From Actinomycetes bacterium (lineage in GTDB: Bacteria > Actinomycetota > Acidimicrobiia > Acidimicrobiales > Ilumatobacteraceae), in assembly GCA_021414085.1 (NCBI GenBank), contig JAIOPC010000009.1, positions 1-64,000 on the forward strand: a stretch of DNA of 64,000 nt, read 5' to 3'. The notes beneath the pieces are model-generated. The model was given only the letters and a program-made list of their open reading frames with translations. It made no database searches and was not told the origin of the DNA. Shown in pieces: positions 57,937-64,000 of this stretch (positions are counted from its first letter, which is position 1; every line of letters starts with the position of its first letter). The position numbers and the translations under genes are program-made.

Positions 57937-58944
57937 GTGGCCCGCCAAGCTGAATACATCTGGATCGACGGAACCGAGCCGACGCCGCTGCTGCGCTCGA
58001 AGACCAAGATCATCCGCGATGGCGGCGAAGCCCCCGTTTGGGGTTTCGACGGCTCGTCGACCAACCAGGCAACCGGTGAATCGAGCGACTGTGAGCTGAA
58101 GCCCGTGTTCACGTGTCCCGACCCCATTCGCGGCGGCGACAACATCCTGGTGATGTGCGAAGTGAACCTGGCCGTCAACGACAGCCCGCACCCCACCAAC
58201 ACGCGCGACGCGTGCGCTGCGGTCGCAAAGAAGTACGCCAGTCACGAAATGATCTTCGGCATCGAGCAGGAATACACGTTCCTGCGCACCGACGGCGAGC
58301 CGCTCGGGTTCCCCGTCCGGGGCTACCCGGCCCCGCAGGGCCCTTACTACTGCGGTGTTGGCGCTGGCCGCGTATACGCCCGCGAGATCATCGAGGAGCA
58401 CACGCAAGCATGTCTCGACGCGGACCTCTTGATTGAGGGCACTAACGCGGAAGTGATGCCCGGTCAGTGGGAGTTCCAAATCGGCGCCGCCGACGCACTC
58501 ACCGTCAGCGATCACCTCTACGTGGCCCGTTGGCTGCTGCATCGGGTCGCGGAGGATTACGACGTGGTCGTCAGCCTCGACGCCAAGCCGGCAAAGGGCG
58601 ATTGGAACGGCGCGGGGGCGCACACCAACTTCTCCACCAAGGCCATGCGCGAAGACACCGACATGAAAGCCATCGAGGCTGCCTGCCAGGCGATCGGCAA
58701 GAAGATCGACCTGCACATTGCGGGCTATGGCCACGACATCGAGAGCCGCTTGACCGGTGCCCACGAAACGGCGCCGTATTACGAGTTCAGCTATGGCGTC
58801 TCGAACCGCGCCGCCAGCATCCGCATCCCGTGGCAAGTGCAGCGTGTTGGCAAGGGCTACGCCGAGGATCGTCGGCCGAACGCCAACTGCGACCCCTACA
58901 CCGTGACCCGCTTGATTACCGAAACGGTGTGTAGCGCCGTCTGA
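57937..58944 (+). CDS. glnII: Glutamine synthetase, type II (eukaryote-like)
   Basis: A 335-residue GSII. WIDGTEPTPLLRSKTKII, WGFDGSSTNQATGESSDCEL, EQEYTFLRTDG, GTNAEVMPGQWEFQIG, GDWNGAGAHTNFSTKAM and RPNANCDPYTVTRLI are hallmark blocks for ammonium, ATP and glutamate binding. Start GTG with AAAGGA upstream. A strong hairpin follows the stop. Assimilates ammonium with ATP; usually induced in nitrogen limitation and likely controlled by GlnR. Confidence 0.95.
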   Translation: MARQAEYIWIDGTEPTPLLRSKTKIIRDGGEAPVWGFDGSSTNQATGESSDCELKPVFTCPDPIRGGDNILVMCEVNLAVNDSPHPTNTRDACAAVAKKYASHEMIFGIEQEYTFLRTDGEPLGFPVRGYPAPQGPYYCGVGAGRVYAREIIEEHTQACLDADLLIEGTNAEVMPGQWEFQIGAADALTVSDHLYVARWLLHRVAEDYDVVVSLDAKPAKGDWNGAGAHTNFSTKAMREDTDMKAIEAACQAIGKKIDLHIAGYGHDIESRLTGAHETAPYYEFSYGVSNRAASIRIPWQVQRVGKGYAEDRRPNANCDPYTVTRLITETVCSAV

Positions 58945-58946
58945 CG

Positions 58947-58993
58947 CTGCCAGGAGAGGGTCCTCTCCTGGGTCGTGGCAGACTGACTAGTCA
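58947..58993. terminator. Hairpin and palindrome between the two glutamine synthetase genes
   Basis: CCAGGAGAGG (58950-58959), two bases GT, then CCTCTCCTGG (58962-58971), a 10-bp stem with a 2-base loop, inside an outer CTGCC (58947-58951)/GGCAG (58977-58981) pairing. No U-tract, so termination may be incomplete or the structure may regulate. A perfect 10-bp palindrome TGACTAGTCA (58984-58993) follows directly. Confidence 0.55.
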
Positions 58994-59017
58994 CGAGAAT
59001 GGGCTCGGAGGCTCGTC

Positions 59018-60355
59018 ATGCTTGACCAACAACGCGATTACGTACTGCGCACTGTTGAAGAGCGCGGCGTACGCCTGGTTCGCCTGTGGTTCACCGACGT
59101 TCTCGGCAATTTGAAGAGTTTCGCGATCAGTCCCGCGGAGCTCGAGAACGCGCTCGAAGACGGCATGACGTTCGATGGTTCGGCCATCGACGGCTTCAGC
59201 CGCGTGCAAGAAGCCGACGTGCTGGCGATGCCCGACGCGAACACCTTCGAGGTGCTGCCGTGGGGCGACAGTAAGTCGGTTGAGGCGCGGGTCTTTTGCG
59301 ACATCCATAACCTCGACGGCACACCGTTCGAAGGCGATCCCAGGCAGGTGTTGCGCCGCAACCTGGGCGCGGCACGCGATCAGGGCTACGCGTTCTACGT
59401 CGCCCCCGACATCGAGTTCTTCTACTTCGCGCCACCGGAAAAGGGGCAGGCACCGGTGCCGCTCGACGAGGGTGGTTTCTTCGATCTCACAACCACCGAT
59501 GTCTCGGGCACGTTACGCAAGGAGACGATCCGAACGCTCGAGACGATGAGCATTCCCGTCGAGTACAGCTTTCACGAAGACGCTCCTAGCCAACACGAGA
59601 TCGATCTGCGCCACACCGACGCGCTCACGATGGCCGACAGCGTGATGACCTTTCGCTTGGTCGTTAAGGAAGTGGCTGCCAAACACGGCGTGCACGCCAC
59701 GTTCATGCCCAAGCCGCTCGAGGGGGTCCAGGGCAGTGGCATGCACATGCACTTCAGTCTGTTCAAGGGCGACGACAACGCGTTCTACAGCGAAGACGAC
59801 CCGTACAACCTGTCGCCAATCGCGAAACAGTTCATGGCCGGCTTGTTGCACCATGCGGCCGAGCTCACTGCGATCACAAATCAAACCGTCAACAGCTACA
59901 AGCGTCTGGTGCCGGGCTTCGAGGCACCGGTGCACATCAGTTGGGCGCGCAACAACCGCAGCGGACTGATCCGCGTGCCCGTTGCCAAGCGCGGCAACCC
60001 CAGCGCGACCCGTATCGAGTACCGCTCCACCGACCCGGCATGCAATCCGTACCTCGCGATGAGCGTGATCCTCGCCGCCGGTCTGCGCGGCATCGCCGAG
60101 GGTTACGAGCTGCCCCCGGAAGCCGACGCCAACTTGTTCGAGATGGACGACTCGTCGCTGACCAAACTGGGCATCGACACGTTGCCTCAGTCGCTGAGCG
60201 ACTCGCTCAAAGTGATGGAGCGTTCGACACTCGTGCAAGAGGCACTCGGCGAGCACATCTTCGAGTGGTTCCTGCGCAACAAGCGCAACGAATGGCGGTC
60301 CTACAAGACCCATGTCTCGCAGTTCGAATTCGATCGCTACCTACGGGCTCTGTGA
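59018..60355 (+). CDS. Glutamine synthetase, type I (GlnA2-like)
   Basis: A 445-residue GSI closely matching the layout of mycobacterial GlnA2 (short GSI-alpha): LDQQRDYVLRTVEERGVRLV, VRLWFTDVLGNLKSFAIS, MTFDGSAIDGFSRVQEADVL, APDIEFFYF, QHEIDLRHTDALTMADSVMT, SGMHMHFSLFKGDDNAFY, NQTVNSYKRLVPGFEAPVHI and RIEYRSTDPACNPYLAMSVI. Ends LRNKRNEWRSYKTHVSQFEF. In GSI-alpha enzymes the adenylylation loop is generally absent or different; that is not decisive here. The GlnR-like gene overlaps its stop. Confidence 0.93.
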   Translation: MLDQQRDYVLRTVEERGVRLVRLWFTDVLGNLKSFAISPAELENALEDGMTFDGSAIDGFSRVQEADVLAMPDANTFEVLPWGDSKSVEARVFCDIHNLDGTPFEGDPRQVLRRNLGAARDQGYAFYVAPDIEFFYFAPPEKGQAPVPLDEGGFFDLTTTDVSGTLRKETIRTLETMSIPVEYSFHEDAPSQHEIDLRHTDALTMADSVMTFRLVVKEVAAKHGVHATFMPKPLEGVQGSGMHMHFSLFKGDDNAFYSEDDPYNLSPIAKQFMAGLLHHAAELTAITNQTVNSYKRLVPGFEAPVHISWARNNRSGLIRVPVAKRGNPSATRIEYRSTDPACNPYLAMSVILAAGLRGIAEGYELPPEADANLFEMDDSSLTKLGIDTLPQSLSDSLKVMERSTLVQEALGEHIFEWFLRNKRNEWRSYKTHVSQFEFDRYLRAL

Positions 60356-61062
60356 GCGGTGCCCGCATGAGCACCCCCGTCGCCGATCTGCTTGCGGTGT
60401 ATCCCGAGTCGCCACCAGTCGACTTAGCGCGCACGCTCGACCTTGCCGGATACCGCTGGAAGGCCGTCTCGTCTGCCAGTGAGGCGAGCAGCCACGAGCC
60501 AGCGTCGGGCTGGGCTGGTGCAGTGGTCGCCTGCGACGTGGATGCTGAGGGCGCTTGGGCGTTCTGCAGTGCGCTGCGCCGACGCGAACTTGCGGTGGAA
60601 CCGTTGTTGGTGCTGATTTCTGGTGCACAACTCGCCGACCTGGAATTGCGTCACGATTTGTTCGACGATTTCTGCATCACGCCCTGTCACCCGGTCGAGA
60701 TCGAGACTCGCCTGCGGCATCTGTTCGCCCGCGGTGGCGGCGCCGTGCGGCCCGATCTCGTGCAGTACAACGGACTAGTTCTGAATCTCGAGACCTATCA
60801 GGCCACGATTGCAGGTACCCCGCTCGACCTCACGTACATGGAGTACGAGCTGTTGAAGTTCCTTGCGCAAAACCCGGGCAAGGTCTTCACCAGGGAAATC
60901 CTGCTGAGTCGCGTGTGGGGTTACGAGTACTACGGCGGTGCCCGCACCGTGGATGTGCACGTGCGGCGCTTGCGGGCGAAGTTGGGCGAAGAACACGCCA
61001 ACGTCATCGAGACGGTGCGCTCCGTCGGGTATCGATTCGGTCAGAGCCGCTGGAGCGCTTGA
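60352..61062 (+). CDS. glnR: GlnR-like orphan response regulator of nitrogen metabolism
   Basis: A 236-residue OmpR-type protein. The N-terminal receiver-like domain (residues 10-125) is degenerate: an Asp sits in GAVVACDVDAEG, but the Lys of the KP motif is lost (FCITPCHPVEIE), as in GlnR, which is not phosphorylated. The winged helix has GTPLDLTYMEYELLKFLAQ, FTREILLSRVWGYEYYGG and ARTVDVHVRRLRAKLG, very close to GlnR. Coupled to the GlnA2-like gene by a GTGA overlap (GTG 60352; ATG 60367 is the alternative). Probably binds the array before glnII. Its last 22 bases overlap the convergent SGNH gene. Confidence 0.88.
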   Translation: MSGARMSTPVADLLAVYPESPPVDLARTLDLAGYRWKAVSSASEASSHEPASGWAGAVVACDVDAEGAWAFCSALRRRELAVEPLLVLISGAQLADLELRHDLFDDFCITPCHPVEIETRLRHLFARGGGAVRPDLVQYNGLVLNLETYQATIAGTPLDLTYMEYELLKFLAQNPGKVFTREILLSRVWGYEYYGGARTVDVHVRRLRAKLGEEHANVIETVRSVGYRFGQSRWSA

Positions 61063-61736
61063 GCAACTAGCTCAGCGAACGCGAGCTTGCCTGTTTCGTT
61101 CGGGTGGATGTTGTCGCTGCGCAGAACGTCGGTGTCAGGATCGGATGCGATCGAGTACCAGTCGGCTACGACTGCGTCACCGCGAGCCTCGATCCGACCT
61201 TCAAGCACTTCATTGAAGATGCGTGTCTGGCGCAGCTGGCCCGATCGATAAACGTTGACCCACACCAACGGAATTGGTGGCGGCAGCAAGTCAGTGATCT
61301 GTTCGATCAATTCAGCGCATTCTTGTGGAGTGCCAAAGAGACCCACGTCGTTGGTGCCAAGGGCAATCACCCACACAGAAGGGTCGGTGCCAGCTTCGAG
61401 TAGCGCCGTGACGGCACGTGCCCCACTCAAGGTGTTTCCGTTCTTACCATTTCCATTGGCGATGCGCCGGCTCGTCTCACCGTCGATGATGATGTCGTCG
61501 TTGTCGATACCGAGTTGCGTGAGATCATCGCGCAACGCACTCTCACTGGCGCGGGTGATCGAGTCGCCCACCATCGCGATCGAAACAATCGGACCTCGCG
61601 TTGGTATTGACCCACCGGATGGGGCTGTGGTGCTCGGGTGCGTGTCGCCCGCGGACATGTAGGTGGTGGTCGTCTTACAGCCCGCCAGGATCACCACACC
61701 GGCTGCGAGCAGCGAGCGTCGCGACAGATGGTCCAC
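61041..61736 (-). CDS. SGNH-family hydrolase, lipoprotein
   Basis: A 231-residue GDSL esterase. The Tat/lipoprotein signal SRRSLLAAGVVILAGC ends in a lipobox Cys, then a Ser/Thr stalk, block I VGDSITRASE (catalytic Ser), block III WVIALGTNDVG (Asn) and block V SDNIHPNETG (Asp-x-x-His). It is a secreted membrane-anchored esterase or lipase. Start GTG 61736 (VDHLSRR); ATG 61757 is also possible. Confidence 0.85.
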   Translation of the reverse strand: MDHLSRRSLLAAGVVILAGCKTTTTYMSAGDTHPSTTAPSGGSIPTRGPIVSIAMVGDSITRASESALRDDLTQLGIDNDDIIIDGETSRRIANGNGKNGNTLSGARAVTALLEAGTDPSVWVIALGTNDVGLFGTPQECAELIEQITDLLPPPIPLVWVNVYRSGQLRQTRIFNEVLEGRIEARGDAVVADWYSIASDPDTDVLRSDNIHPNETGKLAFAELVAQALQRL

Positions 61737-61772
61737 TGGCCCAATGTACGCGAGCAACGGGTCAGCAGGGTT

Positions 61773-62354
61773 TCAGGCGAGCGCCGCAACCGCGGTGAAC
61801 ACTGCGAACACGATGAAGGCGACACCAGCGACGCGTTGCACGATCCGCAAGGGCACGTGTTGCACGACCCAACGACCAACCGTGACCGCGAGGCAGGCGA
61901 CCAACGCGAGCGCGAGGAGTGCGCCGAGGGCCACGGCGATCGGAGCGGAGTAACGCGCCGCGATGCCCGCCGTGGCGAGCTGCGTGAGATCGCCGAACTC
62001 GGCGAGCCCGACGACCGATGCGGAGGTGAGCGCAACCCTCAGGAAAGTCGTGGGCACCGTCCCTTCGGTCTCCTCCTCCTCGTCGGAGTCGGCACGCAAC
62101 AGCACGACGCCACCGATCAGAAACAGCAGGGCGACAGCTAGATGCACAGGAGTCGCGGGCAGTCGTCGCAGCGCCGAGCCAACCGCAACTGCAAGGACCA
62201 CATGCATGGTGAATGCGCCGACGACACCTGTCCAGACAGCGAGCGGACGACGAAACCGGGTTGTCAGCACGAGCGTGGCGAACATCGTCTTGTCGGGTAA
62301 CTCCGCGAGAAAGACGGTGCCAAACGCAACCCAGAACGCCACCCAGAAGGTCAC
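61773..62354 (-). CDS. GDT1/TMEM165-like (UPF0016) cation exporter
   Basis: A 193-residue membrane protein of two homologous halves, each with three helices. The signature ELPDKTMFATL in the first half and EFGDLTQLATA in the second are the paired E-x-G/P-D-K/L-T motifs of GDT1 proteins, exporters of Mn2+ or Ca2+ in exchange for protons. A charged acidic loop DSDEEEETEG lies between the halves. Start GTG 62354. A manganese role is inferred from bacterial MneA-like relatives. Confidence 0.93.
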   Translation of the reverse strand: MTFWVAFWVAFGTVFLAELPDKTMFATLVLTTRFRRPLAVWTGVVGAFTMHVVLAVAVGSALRRLPATPVHLAVALLFLIGGVVLLRADSDEEEETEGTVPTTFLRVALTSASVVGLAEFGDLTQLATAGIAARYSAPIAVALGALLALALVACLAVTVGRWVVQHVPLRIVQRVAGVAFIVFAVFTAVAALA

Positions 62355-62360
62355 GAGCGG

Positions 62361-63725
62361 TCAGCCGAGCCGCTGAATGCGGGCCGCGTGTTGTGCGTGG
62401 CTGTGCAGCACGTGGGGCAGGTCGGCGTGCACGATTTCTCCGTCGCGCACAACGAAACGGCCGTTCACAATCGTGTGCCACGCGCCGGTGGGGCCGCAGC
62501 GCAACCACGCTTCAATCGGATCAGCCAAGGCGCCGGCGTACATCGGCCCGGTCAGCCGCCAAATCGCCAGGTCGGCGACAGCACCGGGCGCGATCACGCC
62601 GATTTCACCAACGCGTCCGAGACATCCTGCACCGCCGAGGGTCGCCATCTCCAGCGCCATGCGTGCAGTGCCAGCGTGTGCGCCGTCGCGAAGCTTGGCA
62701 AGCAGCATCGCCGTGCGAGCCTCCAGCCATACCGACGCGCTGTCGGCCGACGATGACCCGTCGACGCCAAGACCAACCTTTACGCCGGCAGCGCGCATCG
62801 GCACCACCGGCGAGATGCCCGAGGAGAGGATCAGGTTGCTGCTCGGGCAATGCGCGACACCGATGCCGGCCGCGCCCAGACGGAGAATCTCGTCTGCGTT
62901 CGGCATCACGCAATGAGCGACCCAGGTCCGATCGCTGCACCAGCCGGTGCGCTCCAGGTACTCCATCGGCCGACAACCGAACGTGGCCAGTGAGAACGCG
63001 TCGTCTTCTGCGTTCTCCGCGAAGTGGGTGTGCAGCCGCACGTCGAGCCGCTCGGCGAGCTCCGCGCTGCGCACCATCAGTTGCTCGGTCACGCTGAACG
63101 GACTGCACGGAGCCAGCGCGATACGAACCATCGCACCGTGACCGCGATCGTGATGAGCGGCGACTGCTGCTTCGCTCGTCGCGAGGATTTCGTCGTCGTC
63201 GGCCACGACGTCGTCCGGTGGCAGTCCACCGTCTTTCTCACTCAGGCTCATCGATCCGCGAGTTGGATGAAAGCGAACGCCGATCTCGCGCGCCGCCGCA
63301 ACTTCTGCACTCAGTAAGTCGCCAGCACCTTTGGGGTGCACGTAGAGGTGATCCGCGCTGGTGGTGCAACCGCTCAACGCAAGTTCCGCGAGGCCAACGA
63401 ACGTGCTCGCGAAGACGGACTCTTCGTCGATGGCGCGCCACAGCGGGTACAGCGACTGCAGCCAACCGAACAGTGGCTTGTCGGTCATCGGCGGAAAGGC
63501 ACGGGTCAGGTTCTGAAAGATGTGATGGTGCGCATTGATCAGGCCGGGTGTCACCAGGCAATCGCTGGCGTCGAGAACGCTGCTTGCCGTTGGTGCCGGA
63601 TCGACGCTGGCGCCGACCGCTTCAATCAGGTTGTCGGTAACCGCGATCCAACCACCGGGCAGCTCACGACGCTGCGCATCGACCGTGGCTACCAACCTTG
63701 CATTGCGGATCAGTAGATCGGTCAT
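62361..63725 (-). CDS. Amidohydrolase, 8-oxoguanine-deaminase-like
   Basis: A 454-residue metal-dependent amidohydrolase. Metal ligands: INAHHHIFQNLT (HxH), HFAENAEDD region, WVAHCVMPN and GVDGSSSAD (Asp). The HHHIFQNLTRAFPP block and VAHCPSSNL are typical of 8-oxoguanine/hydroxypyrimidine deaminases of the guanine deaminase-like group. Removal of an amino group from a purine or triazine-type ring is inferred. It is codirectional with the GDT1-like gene, 6 bases before it. Confidence 0.85.
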   Translation of the reverse strand: MTDLLIRNARLVATVDAQRRELPGGWIAVTDNLIEAVGASVDPAPTASSVLDASDCLVTPGLINAHHHIFQNLTRAFPPMTDKPLFGWLQSLYPLWRAIDEESVFASTFVGLAELALSGCTTSADHLYVHPKGAGDLLSAEVAAAREIGVRFHPTRGSMSLSEKDGGLPPDDVVADDDEILATSEAAVAAHHDRGHGAMVRIALAPCSPFSVTEQLMVRSAELAERLDVRLHTHFAENAEDDAFSLATFGCRPMEYLERTGWCSDRTWVAHCVMPNADEILRLGAAGIGVAHCPSSNLILSSGISPVVPMRAAGVKVGLGVDGSSSADSASVWLEARTAMLLAKLRDGAHAGTARMALEMATLGGAGCLGRVGEIGVIAPGAVADLAIWRLTGPMYAGALADPIEAWLRCGPTGAWHTIVNGRFVVRDGEIVHADLPHVLHSHAQHAARIQRLG

Positions 63726-63743
63726 AGCGCGTTTGCTGAACCT

Positions 63744-64000
63744 TCAGAGCAGCGAGTCGATGATGAGGTGAATGTCGTCGATTGTGGTGAGTGGATTGAC
63801 GACACAAATGCGCAGCACCATCTCGCCCGCCCATGCGGTCGGCACGATGAAGCCGATGCCGTCAGCGAGCAGTTTGTCGCTCCATGCGCGGTACTCCGCC
63901 GGTCCCCAGCCGGTACGACGGAAGAGCAGAACACTGAGTTCCGGCTCCATGATCAACTCGAGGTGCTCGGCTGTGTCGATCAGCTGTGCGGCCGCGCGGG
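63744..64000 (-). CDS. PLP-dependent group II decarboxylase, N-terminus off the right edge
   Basis: The last 84 residues of a protein continuing beyond base 64000. The visible part, AEHLELIMEPELSVLLFRR, then TGWGPAEYRAWSDKLLADGI, MVLRICVVNPLTTIDDIHLI, matches the C-terminal end of group II PLP decarboxylases (DABA or aromatic-L-amino-acid decarboxylase type). The PLP-Lys is not within the window. Substrate cannot be decided. Confidence 0.75.
   Translation of the reverse strand, partial: RAAAQLIDTAEHLELIMEPELSVLLFRRTGWGPAEYRAWSDKLLADGIGFIVPTAWAGEMVLRICVVNPLTTIDDIHLIIDSLL

Overview
The window is a dense, GC-rich chromosomal segment. It looks like an actinomycetote, most plausibly of the class Acidimicrobiia (inference). 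Supporting signs are a SigR/RsrA-type sigma/anti-sigma pair, a GlnR-type orphan regulator beside GlnA2-like and type II glutamine synthetases, a DivIVA-like protein, paired ArsA-like ATPases as in mycobacteria, Thr-rich lipoproteins, many GTG starts and many 4-bp (ATGA/GTGA) gene overlaps. There are no insertion sequences, prophage genes or CRISPR arrays. Apart from one toxin-antitoxin pair, nothing looks recently acquired.

Layout. 0-6.4 kb: YcaQ-like protein (cut by the window edge), cyclophilin, Cys-less DksA-like protein, ABC1 kinase, a cell-wall-anchored protein, then a tightly coupled five-gene operon with two ferritin-like proteins, an unknown protein and two GNAT acetyltransferases. 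6.4-16.4 kb: secreted protein, epoxide-hydrolase-like enzyme, Bax-inhibitor-like protein, primary-like sigma factor, a repeat protein coupled to a CASTOR/POLLUX-like channel, a TacAT-like toxin-antitoxin pair, selC (tRNA-Sec) and a 2-hydroxyacid dehydrogenase. 17-20.5 kb: a compact Tad pilus locus. 20.5-26.7 kb: rsgA, topA, tmk, holB and tRNA-Thr. 26.7-32.8 kb: MMPL transporter with two-component system, and an M1 peptidase. 32.9-41.9 kb: MarR, SigR/RsrA-type pair, tilS, a run of degenerate enzymes, a scramblase-like protein, a sterol-desaturase-like enzyme and a PadR operon. 42-50 kb: dut, selA, selB, NfeD-like protein, two ArsA-like ATPases, a lone receiver and tRNA-Pro. 50-57.8 kb: mazG-like gene, asd, methyltransferase, lysC, MFS and nadE. 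57.8-64 kb: a nitrogen-assimilation block (type II GS, type I GS, GlnR), then SGNH lipoprotein, GDT1-like exporter, 8-oxoguanine-deaminase-like enzyme and a PLP decarboxylase cut by the right edge.

How the parts work together. selC, selA and selB make this a selenocysteine-decoding organism. selD and a clear selenoprotein are not in the window. The glutamine synthetase block has its presumed regulator at the end and an 11-bp-phased GlnR-like array in front of the first gene. lysC and asd give the first steps of the aspartate pathway, and lysC carries an internal start with its own ribosome-binding site. The most interesting unexplained items are the five-gene ferritin-like/GNAT operon, a single palindrome acting as a probable bidirectional promoter between dut and selA, a run of three catalytically degenerate enzyme homologues (35.3-38.3 kb), an alternating inverted-repeat element after asd, and two tRNA genes that overlap the 3' ends of protein genes.
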